A stretch of DNA of 64,000 nucleotides from JALSRK01 sp964461995 (GCA_964461995.1 CAYWXL010000015.1:21450-85449), one strand, 5' to 3'. Positions 35,517 through 44,546 are shown, counted from the stretch's first letter. The notes: generated from the sequence alone by a model not told the origin. A program made the numbers and translations.

Positions 35517-35606
35517 CGCTCGGCGCTATCCGAAAGCCCCATAGTACTTCGGCCGGCCGTTTCCGGGCCTTTAGGCCGCTGGATCTCCTCGCCGCAGGCA
35601 TACGTT

Positions 35607-35634
35607 TTGCGCCCCGAGGTTTCCGCTATAGAAT
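35607..35634 (+). promoter_or_regulatory. Promoter of the aldo/keto reductase gene
   Basis: TTGCGC (35607-35612), a 16-bp spacer and TAGAAT (35629-35634). A small palindrome TGCAAATTGCA (35638-35648) sits at the predicted transcript start and might be an operator. Confidence 0.5.
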
Positions 35635-35679
35635 GAATGCAAATTGCAGGCCTGAAGGGCGTGCTAATAAGGAGGCCCC

Positions 35680-36774
35680 ATGAGCCGCCGTATGACTCGC
35701 CGCGAGTTCACTAAGGGAATCGCCGCCGCCGGGATCATCGGCGTCGGAGGAGCCGGCGCCCGGGAACATCAGACGGGCAAGATTCTCAACTACAACGAGA
35801 ACATGGAGTACCGGCCCCTGGGCAAGACCGGGCTGCTCGTCTCCGCCGTTTGCCTGGGAGGCCACTGGAAACGGCTGGACACCGTCCTCGGACCCGGCTT
35901 CGTCGGGGAAGGCTACAAGAAGGAAGACTTCGACAACGTCAACGACCCCGCCTTCATCAAGAACCGCACCGAAGTGGTCAGCCGGGCGATCGATCTTGGC
36001 ATCAACTACGTGGACGCCTGCGCTGGTCCGGAGATCCTCGCTTACGCCAAAGCCCTCCGTGGCCGCCGCGACAAGATGTACTTCGGCTACTCCTGGCACG
36101 TTCGGGAATCGCGCTTCGAAGAGTTTCGCACCGCGCCGGCCTTGCTCAAAGGGCTGGATGAGGGAATGCGGGAGGCCGGGCTCGACTACATCGACCTTTG
36201 GCGCATCTCGCTGCCCATGACCGGGGTACGGTCACTCAGCGAGCTCAAACGCGTGGAGGAAGGTGCGGCGGAGGCGTTGTATCAAGCGAAAAAGGCGGGC
36301 AAGATTCGGATCGGAGGCGTGTCGAGCCACAACCGGACCTGGCTCACCCAGCTCATCAGGCAATACCCGGAACAGATCGAGGTCGTTCTGTTCCCGTATA
36401 CGGCCGCCACGAAGCGGCTTCCGGTGGATAGTATCTTCGATGTCGTGAAGGAGTACAAGGTCGGCGTCTTCGGGATCAAGCCGTTCGCCGATAACTCTTT
36501 GTTCGTCGGGGACAGCTCCCTGGACAGCCCTTACCGCGAGGAAGACGACCGGCGGGCCCGGCTCGCCATCCGCTACATTCTCAATAACCCGGCGATCACG
36601 GCCCCGATCCCCGGACTGATCAACACCCATCAGGTGGACAACGCGGCCCGCGCCGTCCGGGAGCGGCGGGAGCTGGATCTGGGGGAGAAAGCCGAACTTG
36701 AGGCGTTCGGCAAACGGATGTGGACGAACCTCCGCCCCCAGTACCGCTGGCTCCGGGACTGGGAATACGTCTGA
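35680..36774 (+). CDS. Tat-exported aldo/keto reductase
   Basis: A 364-aa protein with a twin-arginine signal (MTRREFTKGIAAAGIIGVGG) followed by an AKR barrel: YRPLGKTGLLVSAVCLGG, AIDLGINYVDACAG, GLDYIDLWRIS, VGVFGIKPFADNSLF and AITAPIPGLINTHQVDNA. It reduces carbonyls or oxidises sugars with NAD(P)H; many acidobacterial and planctomycete relatives are exported. GGAGG ends 4 nt before the ATG. The expected catalytic Tyr is not clear (YFGYSWH region), so activity on standard substrates is uncertain. Confidence 0.88.
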   Translation: MSRRMTRREFTKGIAAAGIIGVGGAGAREHQTGKILNYNENMEYRPLGKTGLLVSAVCLGGHWKRLDTVLGPGFVGEGYKKEDFDNVNDPAFIKNRTEVVSRAIDLGINYVDACAGPEILAYAKALRGRRDKMYFGYSWHVRESRFEEFRTAPALLKGLDEGMREAGLDYIDLWRISLPMTGVRSLSELKRVEEGAAEALYQAKKAGKIRIGGVSSHNRTWLTQLIRQYPEQIEVVLFPYTAATKRLPVDSIFDVVKEYKVGVFGIKPFADNSLFVGDSSLDSPYREEDDRRARLAIRYILNNPAITAPIPGLINTHQVDNAARAVRERRELDLGEKAELEAFGKRMWTNLRPQYRWLRDWEYV

Positions 36775-36874
36775 CCCCCTCCCCGCCCGGCAGCGGCCAG
36801 TTTCTCCCATAAACCGCGACTTTTGCGTCCGTCTCGTCATCCAATTCTCGAAAGACTCTTGTGGAGGGAAACGC

Positions 36875-37426
36875 ATGCGATATTCCGCACCAGTTCTGAT
36901 GGGCTGCGTCGCCGCCTTCTTGGCGCTGGACGCCCAGTCGGCTGAACCGAAGAGGGCAGAGGCCGTCATACAGGCCTGTCGCGAGGGGGAAAAGATCAGC
37001 GGCAAAGCCACGCTGATCGAGGAAGTCAGCGACGAGGGGATCAAGAAGGTAACCGTCCGTATCGAAGTTCAGGGCCTCAAAGACGGCAAGCACGCCGTCC
37101 ACATCCACGAGAAAGGCACGTGCACGCCGTGCGGGGCCGCCGCCGGGCACTTTGACCCGGGCCCAAACTCCAACTCCAACCCGGATGGCAACCACCCGTT
37201 TCATATGGGCGATCTGATTAACATCGATGTCCACAATGGCCGCGGGGTTCTCGAAACCGTAACTACACGCGTCACCCTTTCCCCCGGCCCGCTCAGCCTC
37301 TTCGACGCCGACGGCAGCGCGTTCATCATCCACGACAAGCTGGACACTTACTGCCCCGAGGGAGCAACAAAGGGGTGCGCCGGGGGCTCTCGGGCCGCTT
37401 GCGGGATCATCAAGCCGGTCAACTGA
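36875..37426 (+). CDS. sodC: Cu/Zn superoxide dismutase family protein
   Basis: A 183-aa exported protein (signal ends DAQSAE). Copper/zinc ligands are recognisable: H-x-H in HAVHIHEKG, GHFDPG, NHPFHMGDL and FIIHDKLD. A C-terminal cysteine-bearing tail (TYCPEGATKGCAGGSRAACG) probably supplies the disulfide. It dismutates superoxide in the periplasm. ATG 36875 with GGAGGG 6 nt upstream is chosen; the upstream frame lacks a signal peptide. Confidence 0.88.
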   Translation: MRYSAPVLMGCVAAFLALDAQSAEPKRAEAVIQACREGEKISGKATLIEEVSDEGIKKVTVRIEVQGLKDGKHAVHIHEKGTCTPCGAAAGHFDPGPNSNSNPDGNHPFHMGDLINIDVHNGRGVLETVTTRVTLSPGPLSLFDADGSAFIIHDKLDTYCPEGATKGCAGGSRAACGIIKPVN

Positions 37427-37494
37427 CGGCTTTTCCGCGCGAGCGCTGTCGGTCCGGCTGGTCCCGCGGCGCCTTCCACGGTAGACTGGCGGGC

Positions 37495-38046
37495 ATGAAA
37501 GAACGACTGCTCGCTGTTTGCCTGCTCCTTGCCTGGCCGGCGGCGCTGCCAGCCGAGCGGACGGTCCGGGAAATTACGACCGCCGCCGATCCCCAGAATG
37601 ACGCCAGACCCAACAGCGACGCCGTGCCGGAAGTCTACGCCATTCCGGCGCGCATCGAGAAAGTCTTGGTGCTGCGTTTCAAGTACAAATCCGATCTGCT
37701 GGAAGGGTTACGGCAGATGGTGAAGAAGCACAGCATCCGGAACGCGGTAATCCTTGCCGGCGCCGGCTCGGTGCGCGGCTACCACGTCCACGCCGTCAGC
37801 AACGCGGAATTTCCGTCGAAGAACGTCTTTGTGAAGGACCCTGCGCACCCGGCCGACATCGTCAGTATGAACGGCTACATCATCGACGGCCGCGTCCACG
37901 CCCACATTACGCTCGCTGACCGCGACAAAGCTTTCGGTGGGCATCTGGAGCCCGGAACCGATGTGTTTACTTTCGCCATCGTTACCCTCGGCGTTTTCGG
38001 CGATGAAGTGACATTGGACCGAGTGGACGACAAAACTTACCGGTAG
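37495..38046 (+). CDS. Secreted PPC/DUF296-domain protein
   Basis: A 183-aa protein with a signal peptide (MKERLLAVCLLLAWPAALPAE) and a PPC (DUF296) domain from about 55: VLVLRFKYKSDLLEGLRQMVKKH, AVILAGAGSVRGYHVHAVS, HAHITLADRDKAFGGHLEPGT and FTFAIVTL. PPC domains form trimers and are best known as DNA-binding partners of AT hooks or as cytosolic proteins; an exported copy is unusual and points to a ligand- or metal-binding role. TAGACT (37482-37487) lies 7 nt before the ATG, with no Shine-Dalgarno sequence. Confidence 0.8.
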   Translation: MKERLLAVCLLLAWPAALPAERTVREITTAADPQNDARPNSDAVPEVYAIPARIEKVLVLRFKYKSDLLEGLRQMVKKHSIRNAVILAGAGSVRGYHVHAVSNAEFPSKNVFVKDPAHPADIVSMNGYIIDGRVHAHITLADRDKAFGGHLEPGTDVFTFAIVTLGVFGDEVTLDRVDDKTYR

Positions 38047-38325
38047 CTTCGTACCGGTACCCGCGGGCCTCCCCCGCGTCCGGTGAATGGGGCTGCCGAT
38101 GTAGACTAGTAATAGAGGGCGAGGGCGGCTAGTCAAAGCAGTGCGGGCGGAGCGCCGGTCCCTCCTTGGACGCAGTCACGTGGCCGCGGACGCCCACCAA
38201 GCGGTCACGAGCCAAGACATGCCGGTCCTCCGCCTGCTCCAGTTCGCCGGTTTCGTGACCACGTCGGCTGCCGGCCCAAGTTCTAGAGTCTCTCACCCAG
38301 ACGCTCCGCGCAAGAGGCAACCGGC

Positions 38326-38370
38326 AAAAAAGAGGGGCCACCCCAGGACACAGCCCGGGTATGGCCCTCT
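38326..38370 (-). terminator. Rho-independent terminator downstream of the OmpA lipoprotein gene
   Basis: Read on the minus strand: AGAGGGCCA (38370-38362), a loop, TGGCCCCTCT (one bulge) and then TTTTT (38330-38326). It lies about 70 bp after the OmpA gene stop. The rest of the 38047-38438 gap shows no supported gene. Confidence 0.65.
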
Positions 38371-38438
38371 CATCGTCGGCGAGGGAAGAACAGATGCTTT
38401 GCTGAGCCTTCCAGCGGGGCTCGCTCGGGCGGCCAGGA

Positions 38439-39188
38439 CTAAAGACCGGCCGCCAGTGGCGGAACGTTGGCTTTGTACACCGTCACCTCCACCCGGCGGT
38501 TCATCTTGCGCCCTTCCCGAGTCGTATTGTCGGCGGCCGGGTTCTCGCTGCCGAGGCCCGCGGTGAAGATGCGGTGGAGCGGAATGTTGTGTTGCGTGAT
38601 CAGATAGCGTACGACAGCTTGTGCCCGCTTCTCGCTAAGCGCCAGGTTGTAGTCGGGATCTCCGGTCTTGTCGGTGAAGCCGCGAACCTCGATGACGAAC
38701 GGCGCGTCGTCTGCCAGTTGAGACGCCGCAGCGTCGAGTTTCATCTTCGCTTCGTCGCTCAGCTTGCTGCTCTCGAAGGCGAACAGGACCGTTTCGTGAG
38801 CCACGACTTCGTAATCGTCCAAGGCCTCCAAGCGGGCGGCGAGACTGCCCACCCCGGTAACCGCCCGGTCGGCGGTCGACTGGGCGCGCGCGGCGGCGTC
38901 CCCCGCCTTTTCTGCTTCGGCCCGCGCCATTTCCGCTGCCTGCGCGGCCTCCACCGCCTTCTGGTCCGCCGTGAGCGCATGCTCGTCAGCGAGCGAAACG
39001 TCACTTTGCAATTCCTCGATATCTTGTGAGTGCTGCTCGGAGGCCGTTTCGAGCGTGCCCACGCGCTTCGACAACGGATTGATCTTGTTCAGCACAAATT
39101 TCTTCGTGGCGCAGCCGGAAAACGCCACGGTGGCGATCATCGCTGCCACGCCCGTCGCCAAGGTCGCCGAGTGAAGTCCAAAAGCCAT
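38439..39188 (-). CDS. OmpA-family lipoprotein
   Basis: A 249-aa protein. The signal with lipobox (AFSGC, about residue 26) is followed by a coiled-coil stretch (LETASEQHSQDIEELQSDVSLADEH and Ala/Glu-rich repeats, about 45-120), then an OmpA peptidoglycan-binding domain (about 140-245) with VRGFTDKTGDPDYNLALSEKRAQAVVRYL and NRRVEVTVY. It tethers the outer membrane to the wall, as Pal does. ATG at 39186-39188 with GGAGA 9 nt upstream is chosen over the distal ATG at 39257. Confidence 0.9.
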   Translation of the reverse strand: MAFGLHSATLATGVAAMIATVAFSGCATKKFVLNKINPLSKRVGTLETASEQHSQDIEELQSDVSLADEHALTADQKAVEAAQAAEMARAEAEKAGDAAARAQSTADRAVTGVGSLAARLEALDDYEVVAHETVLFAFESSKLSDEAKMKLDAAASQLADDAPFVIEVRGFTDKTGDPDYNLALSEKRAQAVVRYLITQHNIPLHRIFTAGLGSENPAADNTTREGRKMNRRVEVTVYKANVPPLAAGL

Positions 39189-39275
39189 CTGTGTGGTCTC
39201 CTTTCCCGCCATGTCAGTTGCAAGTTCGGGGCCAATCGAAAACTCCTTTGTATTCAATTAGTTAACAGGAAAATG

Positions 39276-39298
39276 CGCCATGTAAATCTGACATGGCG
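39276..39298. repeat. Perfect 8-bp inverted repeat between divergent ompA-like and mtaB
   Basis: CGCCATGT (39276-39283), a 7-nt loop and ACATGGCG (39291-39298). It lies 88 bp upstream of the OmpA lipoprotein start and 146 bp upstream of mtaB; an operator or a short RNA hairpin is possible. Confidence 0.5.
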
Positions 39299-39443
39299 TG
39301 TAGAAGCGACCGTGCTTCACGGGGATGGCACGCCCTTCGCGTGGCCGCTGTCCGGCTCCAGGAGCACGCCGAGTTCTGTCTGGGCGCCGCCGGCCCTCCT
39401 CGGAGATCTCCGGCCGCCGCAACTTGCTAAGATCCTGAATAGG

Positions 39444-40748
39444 GTGGGGAAATTCCTGATCCAGAACTTCGGCTGCCGGGCGACCCAGGCCGACGGAGCG
39501 GCCATCGAGACGCTGCTCCAGCGCCAGGGATTGGCGGAGGTGCGTGAAGCGGCTGAAGCCGACGTCGTGATCCTAAACACTTGCACCGTGACTTCCTCGG
39601 CGGACCACGACCTCCGGCAAGCTGTCCGGCGCATCCACCGCGAGAATCCCGGCGCCAGAATCCTGGTGACCGGCTGTTACGCCCAAAGGGCGCCCGAGGA
39701 GATCGCCTCCTTGCCCGGCGTCGCTTGGGTGGTGGGCAATTCCCACAAGACCCAGATCCCCCAGATCCTTTCTGGCGGGGCCTCCGGAACTCCTTATCAC
39801 GGCCAGATCTTCGTCGGCGACGTTTTCGCCCAACGCGACTTTCTCGCCGCCCCTGTCGAAGACGCTTCCGGCGACCGCACCCGCCCGAATCTCAAGATCC
39901 AGGACGGCTGCAGCAACCGCTGCTCGTTCTGCATCATCCCCTTCGTGCGCGGCCGCAGCCGTAGCATGCCCGCCGCCGAGGTGGTCCGGCAGGTTCGGGA
40001 ACTGGCGAAGCACTACCGGGAGATCGTCTTGAGCGGGATCAACCTCGGCCGCTGGGGCAGGGAACCAGGCTTCGGGATGCGGTTGGCGGACTTGCTACGC
40101 CTTCTTTTGGAAGAGACGGACGTTGAGCGCCTGCGGCTGAGCTCGGTGGAGCCGATGGACTGGTCCGACGATCTGCTGGGGCTTATGGCCGACTCGCCGC
40201 GGATCGCCAAGCATGTCCATGCCCCGTTGCAGACCGGCTCGGACCGCATCCTCCGTCTAATGCGCCGGCGCTACCGCGCCCGTCATTACGCCGACCGAAT
40301 TCTGAAGGCCCGCCGGATGATGCCGGACGCCGCCATCGGGGCCGACGTGATGGTCGGCTTCCCGGGCGAGACCGACGAGGACTTCGAGGAGAACCGCCGC
40401 TTCATCGAAAGCCTCCCCTTCACCTACCTGCACGTTTTCACATACTCGGAGCGCCCAGGGACGCCAGCAGCCGACATGCCGAACCAGGTGCCGAAGCGCG
40501 TTCGCAAGGAACGCAACCGGATCCTCCGCGAGCTGGCCGCAGCCAAGAATCTCGAGTTCCGGCGGCGGTTCCTCGGACGGCGTCTTTCCGTCGTCACTCT
40601 GGGCGAGGAACGGCGGGCCCTCAGCGAGAACTACATTCCGGTGGAACTCACCCGGCCCCGCCAACCGAACCAGATCATCGAAGTAGAGATCGGGACTCTC
40701 ACCCCTGGAGGATTGCGCGAGCAAGCCCTTTTGCCCGTCCTGAGATGA
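39444..40748 (+). CDS. mtaB: tRNA t6A37 methylthiotransferase MtaB
   Basis: A 434-aa radical-SAM enzyme adding a methylthio group to t6A37 of tRNA. The N-terminal UPF0004 domain has NFGCRATQADG, NTCTVT and VTGCYAQRAPEE (cluster cysteines). The radical-SAM motif is C-x3-C-x2-C in DGCSNRCSFCIIPFVRG. A TRAM-like tail completes it. The GTG start at 39444 gives the expected N-terminus (xGKFLIQNFGCR); TAAGAT (39428-39433) is 10 nt upstream and there is no Shine-Dalgarno sequence. The longer open frame to 39030 overlaps the divergent gene. Confidence 0.93.
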   Translation: MGKFLIQNFGCRATQADGAAIETLLQRQGLAEVREAAEADVVILNTCTVTSSADHDLRQAVRRIHRENPGARILVTGCYAQRAPEEIASLPGVAWVVGNSHKTQIPQILSGGASGTPYHGQIFVGDVFAQRDFLAAPVEDASGDRTRPNLKIQDGCSNRCSFCIIPFVRGRSRSMPAAEVVRQVRELAKHYREIVLSGINLGRWGREPGFGMRLADLLRLLLEETDVERLRLSSVEPMDWSDDLLGLMADSPRIAKHVHAPLQTGSDRILRLMRRRYRARHYADRILKARRMMPDAAIGADVMVGFPGETDEDFEENRRFIESLPFTYLHVFTYSERPGTPAADMPNQVPKRVRKERNRILRELAAAKNLEFRRRFLGRRLSVVTLGEERRALSENYIPVELTRPRQPNQIIEVEIGTLTPGGLREQALLPVLR

Positions 40749-40758
40749 GCAGCGGCTC

Positions 40759-41523
40759 CTACCGGATTGACCGGCCCCCATCTACGGGCAACACTACCCC
40801 CGTCAGGAACGACGCTTCGTCGCTGGCGAGGAAAAGGATCGCCGCAGCTACCTCGTCCACGGTAGCGAACCGGCCCAAAGGGTGTTTTTCGAGCAGCATG
40901 CGGCGGAACGCTTCAGGGTCTTCGGCTTTGCTGAAGGCCAGGTCCACCATGCCGGTGTGTTCCACCGTCGCCGGGCACACGCAGTTGACGCGGATCTTCT
41001 CGGCGGCGTGGTCGATCGCCATGGCGTGCGTCAAGGACACCACGCCCCCTTTGGAGGCGCAATAGGCGGCGTGCCGATGATTCCCCCGGATTCCGTTGAT
41101 CGACGAAACGTTCACGATCGAGCCCCCGCCCCGGCGCCGCATCTCGCGCACCGCGTATTTGGAACACAGAAAGACGCCCTTCAGGTTCACATCGATCGTC
41201 CGCAGAAAGTCCGCCTCGCTGGTGTCGGCCACTGTCCCATGGATCACGATGCCTGCGTTGTTCACTAGGATGTCGAGGCGCCCGAAGCGCTCCACCGCCG
41301 TATTCATCAAACGCTCCGCATCGGCTTCCCGCGTCACGTCGGCCACCACAGAAACGACCTCGCCGCCGAGGCCGGCAGCCGCTTGCGCCGTCTCCTGGGC
41401 TCGTTCTTCACGAATGTCCGCCGCCAGCACTGCTGCGCCTTCCCGCGCAAAGCGCAATGCCGTCGCCCGACCGATCCCGCTGCCGGCGCCGGTGATCACC
41501 GCAACCTTTTCTTTCAATCTCAC
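40759..41523 (-). CDS. Short-chain dehydrogenase/reductase
   Basis: A 254-aa classical SDR: TGAGSGIG cofactor loop (about 11-18), D60-type ADVT, NNAG, catalytic Ser in VNVSSINGIRG and YCASK (Y-x3-K). C-terminal PVDGGRSIR. Similar to 3-oxoacyl-ACP reductase/glucose dehydrogenase types; the substrate is unknown. It is convergent with mtaB and stands alone. Confidence 0.9.
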   Translation of the reverse strand: MRLKEKVAVITGAGSGIGRATALRFAREGAAVLAADIREERAQETAQAAAGLGGEVVSVVADVTREADAERLMNTAVERFGRLDILVNNAGIVIHGTVADTSEADFLRTIDVNLKGVFLCSKYAVREMRRRGGGSIVNVSSINGIRGNHRHAAYCASKGGVVSLTHAMAIDHAAEKIRVNCVCPATVEHTGMVDLAFSKAEDPEAFRRMLLEKHPLGRFATVDEVAAAILFLASDEASFLTGVVLPVDGGRSIR

Positions 41524-41653
41524 GGCCCTTATTATTTCAAGCGCAGCGCCTCGCCGGGAACCGTGCCCCGCAAGGCTGGAGGGCGGTATGGTTCGTCTAC
41601 CGCCGCCCTCGCGCTACGCTGATAAGAGGAACTCGCCAAACCGGAGCGGTCCG

Positions 41654-42583
41654 ATGAGCAAGCGAAGGCGTAAGAGGAAGTCTCCGTCGCCGGAGGTCTC
41701 GCGACGTCTAGGTGTCTCGAAATGGTTGGCCCTCGGCGCGGCTCTGGCCGTCGTCGGTGGGGCTGCAGCTTGGATCGCCGCCCGCCGTACCCCCGCTACC
41801 CATCCCTCGCCGCGCAAGGCAGCCCTGTCTTCGCCGCTGCCGGACGCCCCTTCTCCCGCGCCGCCGCTTCCCTCCGCCTCCGCCCCGCCGTCGGCTCCAG
41901 CGTCGCCCGCCACCGCAGCCCCGTCCGTGCCCGCGAAAACGGCGCAGGCCCAGAGCCGCTTTCGCGAGGCCGTTGCCTTGGCTAAGGCGGGGCGATACGA
42001 AGAATCTATCCGCGTCTTTGAAGAAGTAGCCCGTTTGGAGCCCTTTTCGCCGGAAACGTTCGCCAACATCGGCAAGGCCTATCTTGAGTTGGGCCGCCCG
42101 GACGAGGCGATCCGTTACTACCGCGGCGCCCTCCAGCTTCAGCCCCGTTCGGCGGGCTACCACGATATGCTCGGCGTCGCTTACGGCATGAAGGGCGACT
42201 ATGAAACCGCTCTCCAGGAGTTCGAGCAGGCCATGCTGCTCAACCCCAGCCTCGCCTCGGCCTACAACAATGCCGGCATGGCTTACGAGAAGCAGGAGAA
42301 CGTCAGCCGCGCCATGGAGATGTACCGTAAGGCAATCGAGCTGGACCCTACTCTCACCCGCGCCTACGGCAATCTCGCCCGCCTCTATATCCAGATGGGC
42401 CTTTACGGCGAGGTCCGCCCGCTGATGGAGCGCCTTCGGAAGGCGAATCCCGGAGATCCTATGGCTGCGAAGGTTCTCGCGCAACTTGAGTCGCTCTTGC
42501 AGCCCGCCGGCAAGACTGCTCCAAGCCCCGAGGGATCATCCGCCGGCCCGGCTGCATCCAAAGGCGGCATCCGGCTCCGGTAA
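41654..42583 (+). CDS. Membrane-anchored TPR protein
   Basis: A 309-aa protein. A basic N-terminus and one TM helix (WLALGAALAVVGGAAAWIAA, about 25-45) are followed by a proline/alanine/serine-rich linker (about 50-95) and at least four TPR units (AVALAKAGRYEESIRVFEEVARLEP, ANIGKAYLELGRPDEAIRYYRGAL, YNNAGMAYEKQENVSRAMEMYRKAIEL). It is a protein-protein scaffold in the periplasm. ATG 41654; a TACGCTGAT motif lies upstream, as for the 74-aa gene at 31610. Confidence 0.85.
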   Translation: MSKRRRKRKSPSPEVSRRLGVSKWLALGAALAVVGGAAAWIAARRTPATHPSPRKAALSSPLPDAPSPAPPLPSASAPPSAPASPATAAPSVPAKTAQAQSRFREAVALAKAGRYEESIRVFEEVARLEPFSPETFANIGKAYLELGRPDEAIRYYRGALQLQPRSAGYHDMLGVAYGMKGDYETALQEFEQAMLLNPSLASAYNNAGMAYEKQENVSRAMEMYRKAIELDPTLTRAYGNLARLYIQMGLYGEVRPLMERLRKANPGDPMAAKVLAQLESLLQPAGKTAPSPEGSSAGPAASKGGIRLR

Positions 42584-42602
42584 CGTCCCGCCGAACGAGG
42601 GA

Positions 42603-42632
42603 TTGACAAATCCGTCGCGGGTACGACATCAT
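42603..42632 (+). promoter_or_regulatory. Promoter of the OmpA-domain gene
   Basis: Perfect TTGACA (42603-42608), an 18-bp spacer and CATCAT (42627-42632). The predicted leader of about 127 nt opens with a 7-bp stem CCCCACC/GGTGGGG (42638-42644 with 42657-42663) and ends with GGAGGAGAC before the ATG at 42767. Confidence 0.6.
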
Positions 42633-42766
42633 AGCAACCCCACCCGGGGGAAATGCGGTGGGGGAGCCCGGGATCTAGACACGGGCAAGACCGGGACCGG
42701 CGCTCTCGCCATCGACTGGGATCACGTCTCGATCACCCCCGCAAGAACACGGTGCTTGGAGGAGAC

Positions 42767-43753
42767 ATGAGAATTCACCTGCAGATACAGAGAAAGCCCT
42801 TTTTCTGGACCCTATGCCTCTTTGCCGCTGCCGTTGCGCCCGCTCAGGAGGCCGACAAACCGGGAAGCAAAGACCACGAGCTTATCGGCCGCTTTAAAGG
42901 CTCTATCATCATCGGTTACGACCAGCGCGACTACAACGAATTCACCATCGCTCTGGGCCCGCAGACCAGGGACAAGAACAACAAGATCGTCCTGGAAAAG
43001 AGCAAGCGCCTGGAAGGGAAGATTACCCGCATCCTTTACTTGACCCCGCCGCGCAGTTCCACGCTGCAAGCCTACCGGACCTACGAGAGAGCGCTCGAGA
43101 AGGCCGGCTTCAAAGTGTTGTTTTCCTGTTTCTCACCGGCCTGCGGGAGGCTTTTCAAGTTTACCCCCACGCTCGCCAATGAACTGTACGAGTACACGTT
43201 GAGCGGGCACTTCAAGGACGAGCGCTACCTCTCCGCCAGGCTCCCCCGCCGGGAGGGAGACGTCTACGTCTCGCTCTTCGTTTTCGAGCACACCGTCCCG
43301 CACAACAAGTTCAAAGGCCGCGTTCTGGTCCAGCTCGACGTCATCGAGACCGAGGCGGAAGATACCGGCGAGATCGTCAACGCCGAAACCATGGCCCGGG
43401 ACATCGCGGCCAAAGGCAGCGTCGCGCTCTACGGGATCTATTTCGATACCGACAAGGCCGAGGTCAAGCCCGAGTCGGAAGCTACACTGAGCGAAATCGC
43501 CAAGCTGCTCCAGCAGGACCCGGGCTTGAAGCTCTACGTCGTCGGCCACACCGACAACGTCGGCGATCCGGACTACAACTTCGACCTGTCGCGGCGGCGC
43601 GCCGAAGCCGTCGTGCAGGCCTTGGTGGAAAACTACGGCATCGACGCGGGCAGGCTGGCCCCCATGGGGGTCGGCCTGCTCGCTCCCATCGCCAGCAACG
43701 ACACCGAGGAGGGGCGGGCGAAGAACCGGCGGGTGGAGCTGGTGAAACAATAG
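42767..43753 (+). CDS. DUF4892-like/OmpA-domain envelope protein
   Basis: A 328-aa exported protein (signal ends VAPAQ, about residue 26). Residues about 40-215 form a DUF4892-type region (GSIIIGYDQRDYNEFTIALG, QAYRTYERALEKAGFKVLFSC, VYVSLFVFEH). Residues about 225-325 are an OmpA domain (YFDTDKAEVKPESEATLSEIAKLLQ, VVGHTDNVGDPDYNFDLSRRRAEAVVQAL, NRRVELV). It probably links the envelope to peptidoglycan. ATG 42767 with GGAGGAG 3 nt upstream. It has its own strong promoter with a structured leader. Confidence 0.88.
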   Translation: MRIHLQIQRKPFFWTLCLFAAAVAPAQEADKPGSKDHELIGRFKGSIIIGYDQRDYNEFTIALGPQTRDKNNKIVLEKSKRLEGKITRILYLTPPRSSTLQAYRTYERALEKAGFKVLFSCFSPACGRLFKFTPTLANELYEYTLSGHFKDERYLSARLPRREGDVYVSLFVFEHTVPHNKFKGRVLVQLDVIETEAEDTGEIVNAETMARDIAAKGSVALYGIYFDTDKAEVKPESEATLSEIAKLLQQDPGLKLYVVGHTDNVGDPDYNFDLSRRRAEAVVQALVENYGIDAGRLAPMGVGLLAPIASNDTEEGRAKNRRVELVKQ

Positions 43754-43818
43754 CGGCGACCGGTGCGGCGCCACTCTCTGGGCTAGCCTTTCCAAACAGG
43801 CGGCAGAGCCGCTACTGT

Positions 43819-44517
43819 TCACCCGCCGAGGCGCTTCTCCGCCTTGGCGATGTCCTTCTCGTCGTAGTAGTCGAGCTTGTGGAGCGGCACGACGACGCTC
43901 GAGAGCAGGTTCAGCACATGGCCCGCAATTCGCTGGTAGAAGCGGGTTCCGAGGGTCAGAATCACCGCCTCGCCCGCCGTGTGATCGCTCTGGGCGATTC
44001 GCTGGATCAGTTGCTCGCAGCGGTCCACCGTATCCCGGCCGCAGTGGATCAGCTCCACCGCCCGTTCCCGGTCGGCCGACTGAACGACCTCCACCGCGCT
44101 CCGGTAGTCCGCCTCCACTCCGGCGCGAATCTCCTTGAGCTCGTCGAACAGCGGCCCCTTCGGGTAGGTAGCGCAAGGCATGTCGGCCAGGGTGGCCAGT
44201 TCCTTGGCGTAGTCGCCGATTCGCTCCACGTCCTTGACGAGGCTCATGAGCAACAGGCAATACGGCAGGTCCGGCGTCTTGCCGTCGATGGACAAGTGGA
44301 AGATCACCTGCTTCCGGATACGCCGTTCCAGTTTGTTCACCCGGACGTCCTTCTTTTGCAGCCAGGTTCGCTCTTCGGGCGAGATCGAGCGTTTGAAGAA
44401 AGCTTCTCCAGCCTTCTCGACGAGTTCGCGGCTGATGGTGAGCATTTCCGAAAAATTGCTCGCCATCTTCTGCAGCGGTGACTCAGCCCGGAAGATCGAT
44501 AGCAGTTCTTGAAGCAT
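43819..44517 (-). CDS. PhoU/DUF47-like protein
   Basis: A 232-aa all-helical cytosolic protein with a PhoU-type pattern (LERRIRKQVIFHL, LLMSLVKDVERIGDYAKELATLAD, with the E/D-x-x-x-D acid motifs of PhoU helical bundles). It lies 29 bp downstream of the nptA-type transporter gene on the same strand, so it is likely its regulatory partner. Phosphate control is supported by the PHO-box-like array upstream of nptA. Confidence 0.85.
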   Translation of the reverse strand: MLQELLSIFRAESPLQKMASNFSEMLTISRELVEKAGEAFFKRSISPEERTWLQKKDVRVNKLERRIRKQVIFHLSIDGKTPDLPYCLLLMSLVKDVERIGDYAKELATLADMPCATYPKGPLFDELKEIRAGVEADYRSAVEVVQSADRERAVELIHCGRDTVDRCEQLIQRIAQSDHTAGEAVILTLGTRFYQRIAGHVLNLLSSVVVPLHKLDYYDEKDIAKAEKRLGG

Positions 44518-44546
44518 GGTGACCTCCTGAGTCGTCCGGCTTGCGC

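Noticed and set aside
38141..38566. 141-aa plus frame in the 38.1-38.4 kb gap
   Set aside because: Runs through a terminator and into the antisense of the OmpA gene; composition not protein-like.
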